Of a stretch of DNA of 64,000 bases, positions 34,164 through 45,219 are shown piece by piece. The translations under genes were made by a program, and so were the position numbers. Positions within the stretch are counted from its first letter, which is position 1. Each line of letters begins with the position of its first letter. The DNA lies in assembly GCA_024803745.1 (NCBI GenBank), contig JANJXV010000039.1:11235001-11299000 (forward strand), read 5' to 3'. The notes below the pieces were generated by a model. It made no database searches. It worked only from the letters and a program-made list of their open reading frames with translations, and had not been told where the DNA came from. This stretch comes from Megascapheus bottae. Lineage: Eukaryota; Chordata; Mammalia; Rodentia; Geomyidae.

Positions 34164-34356
34164 GTTGTGAGCCTGGCCTAGTGGTAGATTGCTTGCCTAG
34201 CATGCAAGAAGCCCTGGGTTCAATTCCTCAGTACCTTAAACACAGAAAAAAGCTGGAAGTGGTCTCTGGCTCAAGCAATAGAGGGATAGCCTTGAGGAAA
34301 GCCCAAGGATAGTGCCCAGGCCTTGAGTTCAAGCCCCAAGACTATCACAAAAAATC
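34164..34356 (+). mobile_element. IDL-Geo SINE joined to an L1 3' end
   Basis: gagcctggcctagtggtaga to ttcaagccccaagactatca. Only a few A residues separate it from the L1 tail that follows. Confidence 0.85.
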
Positions 34357-34357
34357 A

Positions 34358-34615
34358 TAGTGACTCTTTAAGTTTATCTCATGTTGTACTGTATCTGACT
34401 TTTGTGCTTGGTATATTGTATATACATTTATTTGTGTATTTGGAAATGAGAAGGTAAGAGAAAAATAAGATGAGTGGAAGGGGTGGGGGAGGGAAACTGG
34501 AAGAAAAACATAGGAAGGGTAACAATGTTCAGGAAGTAATATACCCACTATGTGATGTATGTAACTGCAACCCCACTATACATCACCCCAACAATAAAAT
34601 AAAATAATAAAATAA
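34358..34615 (+). mobile_element. L1 3'-end fragment
   Basis: gttgtactgtatctgacttt, the G-rich ggtgggggagggaaactgg and catcaccccaacaataaaat agree with the copy at 51,320-51,560. Confidence 0.75.
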
Positions 34616-34734
34616 AATGATGCTGACTTCAATCCCTAGAATTACAAACTAAACAAATAAGTAAATAAAAGAATAAATCCATTTTTAAAAATTACAGTGA
34701 TAATCTATGGCTCATACATGGAAACTAGTCTATA

Positions 34735-34932
34735 TAGATTGGCCTGAAATCCTAGATACTCCAGAGGCTGAGATCTGAGGATTGTAGTTCAAAGCCGGCC
34801 TATACATAAATCTGTGAGACTCAACCATTAACTAGTAAAATGAAACTGGAATTGGAACTGTGGCTCAAGTGGTAAAGCGCTATTTGACAAAGCTGAATGA
34901 GAGTGAGGGCCTGAATTCAAGCCCCAGTATTA

Positions 34933-34938
<6 letters not shown>
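34735..34938 (+). mobile_element. B1-like/Geo SINE
   Basis: gcctgaaatcctagatactc to cctgaattcaagccccagta. Confidence 0.85.

Positions 34939-34980
<42 letters not shown>
34938..34980. repeat. (CA)n microsatellite at SINE tail
   Basis: Begins right after the SINE 3' end. Confidence 0.95.
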
Positions 34981-35595
34981 AGTTTAAACAGAAGAAAAAA
35001 ATAACCCATTTAGATGTTCCAAAATAAGAAACTGTTTAAATAAATTATGTTGTATCCTTTTGATAGAACATTATGTAGTCATAAAATCATGTTTTCCAAG
35101 AATATTTATTGACGTAAGGATCTACGTATGTTATCCTGCAAGGTTAGAAAACAAAAACAGGGCACACATTTGTACAAAATGATTCCAAGTTTGGAGGGAG
35201 CAAAAGCTATGCACTCAAAAATGCTTGGGAGGGAAACGCCAAAAAGTGCTAGCAGAGTCAGGTGAAGAGATGGAGCATTATCTTTGTCCCTTTTTGTTTT
35301 CTAGTTATTTTTCATGTGTTAGTTTTTTATAATTAATTTACTTTAGTGCTATTATAAAGATGATGTCTAGAAGGATTACAATTACATGAGTCAGGGAATG
35401 AGTACATCTTCTTTCATACAGTGTCCTGTGTTACTTCTTACTAGAGAAAATAACCAGTCATTTGGGGGTGACAATCTATTAAGTTATGCTGTTCGTGTAT
35501 ATATGAATGCATGTATGAATTTATTTACTCATTCGTTTTTTATTTTGGAGCGTCTAAATGGTGTGTGTGTGTATATTCCTTCCCTTTAAAAGTGT
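34981..35595. other. Unique sequence
   Basis: AT-rich, SINE-free, no gene recognised. Confidence 0.35.
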
Positions 35596-35597
35596 TA

Positions 35598-35815
35598 GTG
35601 CTGAGCCACGTTAGCTCACACCTATAATCCTAGCTATTCAGAAAGTTGAAATCTCAGGATTGTATTTGAAGCCAGGTGGGACAGAAAAAAAAAAAATCTA
35701 TGACACTCTTTTCTCCAGCTAACCAGCCAAAAGCCAGACGAAAAGGTGTATCTCAAGTGGTAAAATGGTAAAATAGCTAAGGGAGAGGGCCTTGGCCCTG
35801 AGTTCAGCCATGTTG
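35598..35815 (+). mobile_element. B1-like/Geo SINE
   Basis: gctgagccacgttagctcac to ggccctgagttcagccatg. Confidence 0.85.
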
Positions 35816-36460
35816 GTTGCAAAGAACTTACCTTTCTAATTCTGATAATGCTCCGATTCTTGGAAGTTTGCTCTTATCTCCTTTCTACCTTTTACGCCTC
35901 GGGGGTCCATAATGGCCCCAATTCTCCAGGAGCAAACAAATAAGATTCTTCCAGTGCAATGGTGGGTCTCTGCTCTCCAGCCATTGAGACGGAATGACAG
36001 TTCAAGGCAGATTGGGTCCAGCCAGTGTCAGCGTCTTAAAGTCATCACAGAAGATGATCCTGCCTGCTACCCACTCAAAACTGTGACCTCTAGATTCCTC
36101 TCCTTCATTTCTGCTGGGTCCCCATACTGAATTATCTTAACCATTGAGATGGTGACTTTCTTATGGCTCCAAAAGGAAAAGAAATTGATGGTTCAAACCC
36201 CACATCAAAGCTGTGTGACTTGGGGCAAATTACTTAGCTACTCTGTGCCTGAATCTCTGGAGTCTGATAAAGGAATTGATTCCTCCAAAGCATGGTTAGA
36301 GAACTCAGTGAATTAGCACTTGGCGTAATTAGACACTCATCAACTATGGATATATGCTTCATATGCAGTTTTCCCACTCCAAGTGTCCCATGAACTAAAA
36401 AACTCATCTTGGTGGCATTTGACTTGCAACAAGCCCTCAGGTCCCAGCCTTACTGCCTCC
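35816..36460. other. Unique sequence
   Basis: No SINE or gene recognised. Confidence 0.35.
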
Positions 36461-36462
36461 AC

Positions 36463-36578
36463 ATACATAGAAAAAAGCTGGAAGTGGTGCTGCGGCTCAA
36501 GTGGTAGAGCTCTAGCCTTAAGAAAAGTCCAAGCACAGGGCTCAGGCCCTGAGTTCAAGCCCCACTTCTCGCAAAAAG

Positions 36579-36580
<2 letters not shown>
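36463..36580 (+). mobile_element. IDL-Geo SINE, 5'-truncated
   Basis: Starts in the ccacatacatagaaaaaagc linker, so the ID head is missing; ends ttcaagccccacttctcgc. Confidence 0.85.
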
Positions 36581-36581
<1 letters not shown>

Positions 36582-36650
<69 letters not shown>

Positions 36651-36772
36651 CAGAGAGAGACAGACAGAGACAGAGAGACAGAGACAGAGACAGAGAGAGA
36701 CACAGAGAGAGAGACAGAGACAGAGAGAGAGAGCGAGAGACGGAGAGGCAGAGAGAGACAGAGAGAGAGAAT
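36582..36772. repeat. (GA)n(GACAGA)n microsatellite at SINE tail
   Basis: GA run passing into CAGAGA/GACAGA hexamers over 190 bases. Confidence 0.95.
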
Positions 36773-37380
36773 CACAGGGCATCTTTTGCTAAGGAGCACT
36801 GGCAGATTTTGGAAGGAGACGGTGATTTTGTGGCCTCACCTTATTCAGCCTGGACCCCTGGCTGTTGCCTCCTCTATTTGTCCGAGTACAGAAGGATGCA
36901 GCAAATATTTTGTGAATTTCTGATTGGTCCCTTCACGAGTACTATGGAGAAGTCGGCTTTCCTGATGTGGATGGTAGAAATCCAGCCGTTTCATTAAGAC
37001 CAGCCCAATTTCCTCAAGCACAATTACAATCAGTTCAGTCGCCACGATAACTAGAAGTTAACAGAAAAAGAAAAAAAGAAAGACAAGAAATCTGATTAAG
37101 TCCCCATGTCACAAAGGGCCGCAACTCCGACAGCTCATATCACTATCACAATGGTTTCATGGCCCAAACAGGAATCATTTAGCATAAAAACCAACCAGGC
37201 TCTCGGAAGGCCAGCTCTAAGTCTTTCAGCAGAAGGCCTGATATGATTCGGTTCTATGTTGTCAGGCTTGGCACGCCAGGACTGTGGAGCCTAAGGACTT
37301 GGTAATAAAGTTCTATTTGCATCACTCCAAAGACCAGGCCCTAAATAAAGGGCAGGCATCAATGAACAGAGACCCTGCAT
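36773..37380. other. SINE-free block, possible conserved element
   Basis: Complex sequence with low repeat content. 37,080-37,330 contains a ctatttgcatcac octamer-like site. No gene supported; conservation not tested. Confidence 0.4.
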
Positions 37381-37473
37381 CCAAAAAAAGTAGGTAGCAG
37401 TATCCTAACCTAGACAAAATATAAACCCAAACCACAAATCTTAAAGAAAAACAAAATAACTGCAAGTGCTACA

Positions 37474-37772
37474 TCTAAACCCTAAGCCTAACCTCAAACC
37501 CGATAAGATGGCACATTCCTAACCCTAAACCAAACATTAAAATTAACCATAACCATAACCACCAACCACAAACCCTAGCCCTAATCCTAAAACAAATGTT
37601 AATCCTGAACCCAAGTCCAAAACAATAACCCTAACCTTAGCCAAAACTCTAAACTCTAACCCTAACCCTTACTCTATCCTAAATCCTAATTCTAAACCTA
37701 ACTCTATGGCTTTAAACCTAACCTAAACCCCAAACTCTGACCCGAAACCTAATGCTAACCCTAACTCTAATC
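37474..37772. repeat. Degenerate telomere-like (CCCTAA)n tract
   Basis: CCCTAA/AACCCTAACCC units and one-base variants (ACTCTAA, ATCCTAA, ACCTAA) recur throughout, for example at 37,628, 37,657 and 37,757. Consistent with a decayed interstitial telomeric sequence. A weaker start may reach back to 37,400. Confidence 0.8.
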
Positions 37773-37949
37773 CTGTAGTCAATTGGACATTGTTCCTGGT
37801 TTTCCCCTCCATTCCAGTATGTGTGGTATTTCATTGCAAAATGGAACCTTTTCAGAGGTGATATTCTAGAACCTGTTCCCAAAGGAACACTGTGTGTGCG
37901 TGTCCATAGGTGGGGTAGACTGGGAGAGATGTGAGTGCACACTCGTGTT

Positions 37950-38150
37950 GTCTATTCACTTTTTTCACTCATGGCTAGTGTTCTACCACTTGATCCACAC
38001 CTGTACTTGTGTACTTGTAGCTCTATGCTGGTTAATTGGAAATGAGAATCTCTCAGACTTTCCTGCCCAAGTTGGCTTTGAACCTCAGTCCTTAGATCTC
38101 AGCTTCTGGTGTAGCCAGGAAGACAAACATAAGACAACAGAGCCTGGCTA
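37950..38150 (-). mobile_element. B1-like/Geo SINE, Geo end truncated
   Basis: gctagtgttctaccacttga, gttggctttgaacctcagtc and gtagccaggaagacaaacat in reverse. Confidence 0.75.
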
Positions 38151-38165
38151 GGAAAACATTTCTTT

Positions 38166-38353
38166 CTCTTTTTTTGCCAGTCCTGGGCTTGGGCTCAGGG
38201 CCTGAGCACTGTCCTTGGACTTTCTCAAGGCTAGAGCTCTACCACTTGAGCCTCAGCACCACTTCCGGCTTTTTGCTATGTATGTGGAATCGAACCCGGG
38301 TCTTCGTGCATGCTAGGCAAGCATTCTACCACTAGGCCAAACTCCCGGCCCAG
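38166..38353 (-). mobile_element. IDL-Geo SINE
   Basis: Reverse copy, gccagtcctgggcttgggct to aaactcccggcc. Flanked by aaaacatttctt at 38,153-38,164 and 38,355-38,366. Confidence 0.92.
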
Positions 38354-38366
38354 AAAAACATTTCTT

Positions 38367-38570
38367 AAAGGCGCTGTGGCTCACGCCTGTACTAGCTACT
38401 CCGGAGGCTGCGATCTGAGAATCAAGGTTCAAAGCCAGCCCCAGGCACAAAAGGACCTGAAACTCTTATCTCCAATTAACCTCTAGCATACGAGAAGTTG
38501 CTTGGCTCAAGGGTAGGGTGATAGCCTTGAGCTGAAGAGCTCAGGGACAGTGCCCCCCCCCCAAAAAAAG
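38367..38570 (+). mobile_element. B1-like/Geo SINE, 'acctctag' subfamily
   Basis: aggcacaaaaggacctgaaa and caattaacctctagcatac are diagnostic. Ends in poly-C then A. Confidence 0.85.
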
Positions 38571-38581
38571 ATTTCCTCTAA

Positions 38582-38690
38582 GCCAGTACAGCGGCTCACA
38601 CTGTAACCCTAGCTACTGAGAGGCAGAGATTGAGAAGATTGTAGTTTATAGCCAGCCTATGCAAAAAGTGAGTTCAATTCCAACTCAAAG
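38582..38690 (+). mobile_element. B1-like/Geo SINE, internally deleted
   Basis: cggctcacactgtaacccta followed directly by a short Geo-like gagttcaattccaac. Confidence 0.7.
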
Positions 38691-38824
38691 TTGTACATGG
38701 TAGTGTGTGGGTATCAAAAGAAATGAAAATCCTAGGACAGGCAAAACTTTGGGTAAGGTTTGAAAACTCTTCACAGTCACATGGGCATAGAGCTGCAGCT
38801 GTTCAGTATTGTAGAATAGTCCAG

Positions 38825-38905
38825 ACTTTCTCAGGAGAGGGAGGAGGAGGGGGAGAGGGAGGAGAGGGGGGAGGGGAGAAGGCAAAGGGTGAGAGAGGGG
38901 GAGGG
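38825..38905. repeat. GGGAGG/GGA-rich tract
   Basis: Plus-strand G-rich purine tract with several GGGG runs, a possible G-quadruplex former. Confidence 0.85.
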
Positions 38906-39215
38906 GGAAGAACTTTCCCAACAAAGCTTAACCTGGCCTTTGCTGGGCCGAAACACAAGAACTGCTGGAGTGAGTCACACAGCGACTGCAAAGTTGCATT
39001 TGGGAACTTAATTGAAGTTTAGGAGATGCTCGACCCAAACAGATGAACATTTCCTGTACTCATCACTGCCACAGGCCTAGAATTCTGTCTTCTAGCCCAC
39101 AGCCAGTCAGAGACAGGCACTGACAAAAGAAAAATGCCACACGCTGACAAGAATGAAAGCGGGAGGATTCATATTGATAATAAGGAAAAAAATCCAAATG
39201 GATATCTACATACAT
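38906..39215. other. Unique sequence
   Basis: No repeat or gene recognised. Confidence 0.35.
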
Positions 39216-39490
39216 ACAACCCATATTTAATATACATATATACACACGTCTATATATGTGTATTACAGACATATGTATATGCATGTACATGCGTGTATAT
39301 ATGTATATAACTATACTTGAGTGCATGTGTGTGCGTGCATATATGTGCCTTTGTGTACATTAACATATGTGTATATGTATATATGTGTATGTACATTATG
39401 TGTGTATCCATATATCTATATAAAAATGTATAGATACGCATGTGTGTTCACATATATATATATATATATATGTATCTACACACACATACA
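39216..39490. repeat. TATG/TA-rich microsatellite region
   Basis: Diverged ATGTGTATAT repeats with a purer TA run at 39,451-39,470. Confidence 0.85.
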
Positions 39491-40375
39491 CCTCCAGAAA
39501 AGAGGCCGTGGAGTAGAGGATGCTCTACCACAGAGGCCATTAGCAGAGAGCAAATACCCCTGCCCACCTCCTAAGCCCAGAGGGCCCCGTTTCCTCCCGC
39601 TCCACATCTCAGGTTCACAGCAACCACCCTGAGCCATTATGGAAAGGTTAATGGTGTTTCACATTCTCTGAGTCAGAAAGAAAGGAAATTTGTGCCATAT
39701 CTTTGAAATATTGCAAAAAAAAATGTTACATAAAGATAATGGATGGGCTCTGGCAAGGAAATGCAGCTGTGTGGATTCTTTTCCCTGTGGGTTCCAGATG
39801 GGTGAGGTGTGGCAGTTCTGGAAGCATCTAGGCCTGGGGACCATCAGCACAATAGAGCGCCTACTGGATACAGAACAACTCCATGAGGGACAGAGAGAAA
39901 AAGGCCAAGGCGTCCAAAGGCTTCTGAGTGTCACCACTTGCTGCCTTTTCTTGACAGAGACTTAGCCCACTGACCTCCTCTGCCCTGGGCACCTGCTGCT
40001 CCATGGGCAGATGCAACACAAAACTGGGCTGTTCAGGGACAACCTGCCCCCCGCCCCCCGCATCTATATACCCTCTCTCCTGAGTCTTTTTTTAATTATT
40101 ATTATTATAAAATTTTCATTGTTTAGGAGTTGGGGTTTTTAACTGATATACAGCATTTGGCAAGCCTCCTCTCTAGCATTTGGTAATAATTCCATACCAA
40201 ATGCTAGGAAGAAACCTTCCCAAATGGGCAACTGCCTCAAGCCAGAACTCTTAAAGCAGGGAGTCAAGCATGCCTCAGCAACCAAGCTGGACCAAGAGAG
40301 AAGAGCCAGATCCCTGCAGGCCGGGCATCCTTTCCTGGTCTCTTCACCATCATACCAGAAGTGCCCACAGGAGGA
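39491..40375. other. SINE-free block
   Basis: Complex sequence, including a possible conserved part at 39,640-39,800. No gene supported. Confidence 0.35.
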
Positions 40376-40381
40376 AGTTGT

Positions 40382-40747
40382 GCACACAGTAGGGTTTGTT
40401 CATATCATAGGTTGTTTTGCACACTGTAGGTCATTTTATACCCAGTAGGATTTTTTGCACACCATTCATTGGACACAGAGTAGGCTGCTTTGCACATGGG
40501 AGATTGTTTTACCCACGGTAGGGTTATTTTATACACTGTAGCTTGTCTTGCATACCATAGGGCATTTTACACATAGTGGTGTTTTTGTTCCAATTGTAAC
40601 ATAGGTTTTATTGATACAGTAGCTTGCTTTGCAGTAGACCAGTAGGCAAGGTGGCACACAGTAGGGTTTCTTACACACCACTGGCTATTTAAATACAGCA
40701 GATTGTTTTGCACACAATAGGTCTAGGTCATTTTACACACAGTAGGG
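40382..40747. repeat. Diverged ~20-bp minisatellite
   Basis: Units of the form cacacagtaggNtNNttttg repeat about 17-18 times, with endings such as ttttgcacac and ttttacacac. The pattern resumes at 40,888-40,905 after an L1 tail. Confidence 0.8.
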
Positions 40748-40887
40748 ACTTTTTATTGTAATGTATAGAGGGGTTACAGTTACATTTGCCAGGTAGTAGG
40801 TGCATTACTTCTCACACATTGATACCCCTTCTCATGGTTTTGTCCCCAATCCCAATCATCTTGTTTTCTCCCCTTGAGTAGGAACAT
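40748..40887 (-). mobile_element. L1 3'-end fragment inside the minisatellite
   Basis: Reverse copy: ttttattgtaatgtatagag, gtaggtgcattacttctcac. The complement matches 51,478-51,560. Confidence 0.75.
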
Positions 40888-40905
40888 TTTTGCACACCAT
40901 AGGCT

Positions 40906-41285
40906 TAAGTTTAAGTTCAGCAATGTAAGTATCACCTGGGCACTGGACGATCCATCCTCTGGCACCTGGAATCTCAGCTGTGCTGTGATATCCTCCAGAC
41001 ACTGCAAAACCACCCCCAGAAAGATGTCCTACCACTGTCCTATGAAACCCACCCCCCTCACCAACAAACTGCTACTGGAGAGTGGTTCCGAGAGCATCAC
41101 CACAAAACCACTAAGTGTGTGATCCACTGGTGGCAGGCTTTGATTTGAAGCCCAGCTTTAACATTGTGCCACCACTTAACCTCTGGATGCCTTGATTTCC
41201 CCTCCACAGGGTGGATCTCGTGAGAGAATTCTCTCCCCAAGCCTCCTGAGGATTAAAGACTTCATTACCAGACCAACTTGATTTT
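40906..41285. other. Unique sequence
   Basis: No repeat or gene recognised. Confidence 0.35.
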
Positions 41286-41287
41286 CA

Positions 41288-41517
41288 TACAGACTGGTGG
41301 CTCACGCCTGTCATCCAGCTACTCAGGAGGCTGAGAGCTGAAGAGCTTAGCCAGCCAAGGCAGGAAAGTCTATGAGACCATAATCTCCAATTGGCCACCA
41401 AAAAGGGTCAGAAATGGAGCTGTGGTTCAAACGGAAGAGTGCTATTCATGAGCAAAAATGCAAAAATGATCAAGGACAGCGCCCAAGCCCTGAGTTCAAG
41501 CCCTAGTTCTAGCAGTA

Positions 41518-41518
<1 letters not shown>
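41288..41518 (+). mobile_element. B1-like/Geo SINE
   Basis: gactggtggctcacgcctgt to ctgagttcaagccctagttc. Confidence 0.88.

Positions 41519-41519
<1 letters not shown>

Positions 41520-41571
<52 letters not shown>
41520..41571. repeat. (GA)n microsatellite at SINE tail
   Basis: Directly follows the SINE. Confidence 0.95.
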
Positions 41572-41573
<2 letters not shown>

Positions 41574-41584
41574 AAAATTATGCA

Positions 41585-41700
41585 TCGAAAAATCCAGATG
41601 CCTACAATCTGGCGAATGGAACTGTAAACCCTCTATATATTACTCCGACAAGAAATAAAATTTAAAAAATTAATTTTTTTAAAAAAAAGAAAAGAAAAAT
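41585..41700 (+). mobile_element. Short L1 3'-end fragment
   Basis: tacaatctggcgaatggaac and ctctatatattactccgaca match the L1 terminus, then an A-rich tail. Confidence 0.7.
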
Positions 41701-41833
41701 CCAGGTACCTTTTCGTGTATTTATTTATAGTGCCAGGCTTTCTGCGTATTAGGAAACTGCTCTACCACTGAGCTACTCCATCTTGATCCCACTTGCATTT
41801 TTATCCTTTAGGAATAAAGCAAGTCTCTTTCTG

Positions 41834-42180
41834 GCTTGGCATTGATGGCCCATATCTGTCATCCTAGCTACTCAGAAGACTGAGATCTGAGGATCCTACT
41901 TCAAAGCCAGCCCGGGCAGGTCAGTCTATGAGATTCTGATCTCCAATGAACCAGAAAAAAAAAAAAAAAAGATGGATATAGAGCTCTGGCTCAAGTGGTA
42001 GAGTGACAGCCTTGAGTGAAAAAGCTAAGAGGGAGTGCTCAGGCCCTGAGTTCAAACCTGAGGATTGGCACATGTGAAGAAGGAAGGGAAGGGAAGGGAA
42101 GGAAAGGGAAGGGAAAGACAAGAAGGAGAAAGGAAGAGGAGGAAAAACAAGAGAATGAAGATGAAGAGGAAAAAGATATG
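41834..42180 (+). mobile_element. B1-like/Geo SINE with purine tail
   Basis: ggcattgatggcccatatct to gagttcaaacctgaggattg, then (GGGAA)n and GA-rich DNA to about 42,180. Confidence 0.88.
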
Positions 42181-42680
42181 GATGCCCTCCCAGATCCAAC
42201 CCTAAACAGGATCAAGAGACACCACACCCGCCTCCTTGCCCAAACACAGCTTCCCTACGGGTTCCTGTGCCTCTCCCAGAGCAGTTGCTCCTGGCAGCGC
42301 TTCTGGACTGAGGATGGATGCTAGGATGAGTTACGGAGGGGAAGTCACTGCTGACATTTGATAAGAATGACTGTTACGTCAAAGCCAGCACAGATGAATC
42401 TGCCTGTAGGGAGTTCTGAGTTACATGAGTTTTTTGTTTTTTTTCTTTTTAACACATCTTCCAGCTAAATCAAAGATCCAAAATGCTAAATCTCACACGG
42501 AGGAACATGGAGTGGATTTGTGACAGTCCCCAGAGGACTTGGTGTCCATAAACCCATGAATGAATTACACTGATCTTCCTATTGTACTTGCTCATCTGTG
42601 ACTGATACAATATTGATAATATTCTTTATTTCACGTAACCCTTTCAGAGCCACATAGAAATAGAATCCTGGATCGTGTCT
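42181..42680. other. SINE-free block
   Basis: AT-moderate DNA. 42,350-42,500 may be regulatory by composition. No gene recognised. Confidence 0.35.
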
Positions 42681-42682
42681 AC

Positions 42683-42709
42683 CTGTGTGTGTGTGTGTGT
42701 GTGTGTGTA
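42683..42709. repeat. (TG)n microsatellite at SINE tail
   Basis: Precedes the Geo end of the reverse SINE. Confidence 0.9.
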
Positions 42710-42729
42710 CACGTGCAAATGACCCACAT

Positions 42730-42950
42730 GCACGCCAGTACTAGAACCTGAACTCAAAGCCTGGATCTGTCCTTTACTTTTTTCACTCAAGACTGGTGCT
42801 CTATCAGTTGAACCACAGCTCCACTTCTGACTTTTGGGTAGTTCATTAGAGATTAAGAGTCTCACCGACTTTTCTGCCCAGGCTGGTTTTGAACCATGAT
42901 CCTCGGGTCTCCTCCCGGGTGGCTAGGATGACAGGTGTGAGTCCACATTT
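42730..42950 (-). mobile_element. B1-like/Geo SINE
   Basis: cgccagtactagaacctgaa to gaccgatgacaggtgtgag-type end, in reverse. Confidence 0.85.
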
Positions 42951-43035
42951 GAGAGAATCATCTTTGGCAGAGCGGTGGTCAGCAATCTTGTAGACCAGAC
43001 GAGCAGAAAAGAGTGCTTGTTGTTGCTTGAGGTGG

Positions 43036-43080
<45 letters not shown>

Positions 43081-43081
43081 C
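43036..43081. repeat. (GAT)n microsatellite
   Basis: About 15 GAT units; would read as poly-Asp or poly-Ser, but no gene supports it. Confidence 0.95.
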
Positions 43082-43194
43082 ATTCTCCTTGCCACTGAAC
43101 CCTTCCAATATATTGGCCACGCCACTTTTCTGTTTTATGGACCTGTACCTATTGTTGTAGGAGCTCCCTTTTTGTAGATGAGGCAATTTGACTT

Positions 43195-43700
43195 TAGTAA
43201 CTTCTGTTCCAGGCTCCATAGCTGGGCAAGTCACCTACAACAAGAGTTGCCATTTCATAAAGCACGTTATGACTACAATATGTCCTTGATCCATGTTGTC
43301 CCTTTCCACATCCTCCCCATCCCTCCCCTACCCATTCCTTCCCTCGCTCTTCTGAACTTTGTAGGATCTACATTGGATTCTTGACTGCATGCTCCCCCTC
43401 TTCTCTCCATCCCTCTACCCCTTTCCCCTTGACCTCATCACACCCTTTTTGAGTACCTGCTTCCTGCTGTTTTACTTTGCTGAACTTTGACTTTGCCTTT
43501 CTAAGGAATGACAGCATTTGAGATGTCCCTCAAGTCTCCCATGCTTCCGTTAATACATTTGAATAGACTTGCATACCACCACTTATAAGTTTAAAAGGTA
43601 AATTGAACTTCCACATATAAGGGAAAACATCGGTCCTTTGTCTCTCTGGACCCAACTTACCTCATAACATAATGTTTTCATTTTTTTTTTTTTGCTTTGC
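43195..43700 (-). mobile_element. L1 3'-region fragment
   Basis: Reverse of the ORF2-end/3'UTR-like segment seen at 54,770-55,100: gtctctctggacccaactta, ccacatataagggaaaacat. Too short and non-coding to be active. Confidence 0.7.
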
Positions 43701-43711
43701 TTTGTTGTGTT

Positions 43712-43785
43712 GTGTCTGTACTGGGGCTTGAACTGAGGGTCTGGTGCTGTCTCTTAACTTTTTCGCTCAAGTGTTCCTTGAGCAC
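43712..43785 (-). mobile_element. Geo-half SINE fragment
   Basis: gtctgtactggggcttgaac to cttttcgctcaagtg. Confidence 0.75.
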
Positions 43786-44268
43786 TAGTTTGTCTCACAA
43801 CTTGGCATCCAGAAGAGTTGGGAGCCCAAAGATGACTTCAAGTCTAGAACATTCCGAGTGTCTTTTTGCAAAGGTCAGAGTGGCGATTCTTTTGAGAACT
43901 TATTTCACATGAGGAATGACTCATCTGCTTATCTACTAGCTCCTAGCAAACTCTCTGTCCCAGTCACTCTGGACAAGATAAAGTCTCCCAAACCACTTTC
44001 TTTGTTCTCTTTGTCTCCCTATTTCTCTCTTCATGTATTTATTATATTTTCAAGTTTTTCTTTTGGAAAAGAAAACTTTTTTAACAGAAGGCCTGGGAAA
44101 ATCGTGCAGAGAATTCCCACACACCCCTCACCCACCCACAGCCCTCATGGACTTGGGCCACAATTATCCACACTCACACACTCAGGTCATTTTCTCCTCC
44201 TGTCCCCAAGCTCCCCAGACTTCTTTAGCTCAAATGACCTTGACATTTGAGGGGTTGTATTTTTCCTT
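43786..44268. other. Unique sequence
   Basis: No repeat or gene recognised. Confidence 0.35.
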
Positions 44269-44269
44269 T

Positions 44270-44515
44270 TGTGCCAGTTCTGGGGCTTGAACTCGGGGCC
44301 CAGTTGCTATCTCTTAACTTTTCATTCAAGGCTAGTGCTCCACTACTTGAGCCATAGCTCCACTTCTGGCTTTTTTTTTTGGTGGGGGGGGGGCGGTTGG
44401 TGGTTCATTGGACATAAGAGTCTCAAGGACCTCCCTACCCACACTGGGTTCGAATTGGGTTTTTCGGAGCTCAGCCTCCTGAGTAGCTAGGATTACATGG
44501 CACCAGCAACTGAAG
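44270..44515 (-). mobile_element. B1-like/Geo SINE
   Basis: gtgccagttctggggcttga to gtagctaggattacatggca in reverse, with a poly-G patch at 44,383-44,393. Confidence 0.88.
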
Positions 44516-44635
44516 ACATTGAGGATTTTTTAAGGCTATTCCTCAGTGTGGGTAAGTTAGATATAATTCCAGATTCCACCCAGTTTATACATTGCTATAA
44601 AGGATCAGAAGCACTGTCTTGTGGATTTTTTTTAT

Positions 44636-44890
44636 GGGTCCCAGGGCTTGAACTCTGGGCTTGGGCACTATCCCTGAGCTCTTCAGCTCTGCCCCCAGAG
44701 ACTGGGAGGTGTCCCTGAGCTCTTCAGCTCAAGGTTATCGCTCTACCACTTGAGCCACAGCCCCACTTCCCATTTTCTAGTGGTTAATTGGAAATAAGAG
44801 TCTCATGGTCTTTAGTGCCCAGGCTGGCTTTGAACTTGGATCCTCAGATCTCAGCTTCCTGAGGTGTGATTACAGATGGGAGCCTGGCTT
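44636..44890 (-). mobile_element. B1-like/Geo SINE, 'acctctag' subfamily
   Basis: Reverse copy with cttcccattttctagtggtt and ggtctttagtgcccaggctg; an internal segment gtccctgagctcttcagctc is duplicated (44,670 and 44,712). Confidence 0.85.
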
Positions 44891-45215
44891 GTCTTGTGGA
44901 TTTTTATTGGGGGACAAGGATTCTTTGACAAACAAAAGCATTTGCAAACATCTTCATCTACTCTCAAATTCATTAGTGCCTAGGGGGGAAACTGATGCTC
45001 CAAGAACAGCAGGAAGTCCACAACCCTTCTGTGAGTCTATGGTCAGACACAAGACCAAGTCCTCTTCATTATAGAAGTGCGTTGGCTGTAAAAACCATTG
45101 CCAAGCGCACACAAGGCTCCTACTTTAATCACTAGCTCCAATATTTCACTGGATTTCTTCTTTCTTTCCCTTCCATCTTGCATCAGTTTTTTTTTCTTTT
45201 CTTTCTTTTTCCTTT
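44891..45215. other. Unique sequence
   Basis: No repeat or gene recognised. Confidence 0.3.
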
Positions 45216-45219
45216 GCTC

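Noticed and set aside
40382..40747. CRISPR-like repeat spacing
   Set aside because: Units are contiguous and diverged with no spacers, and the genome is mammalian.
43036..43081. Poly-Asp/poly-Ser coding exon
   Set aside because: A plain (GAT)n microsatellite without splice context or flanking coding signal.
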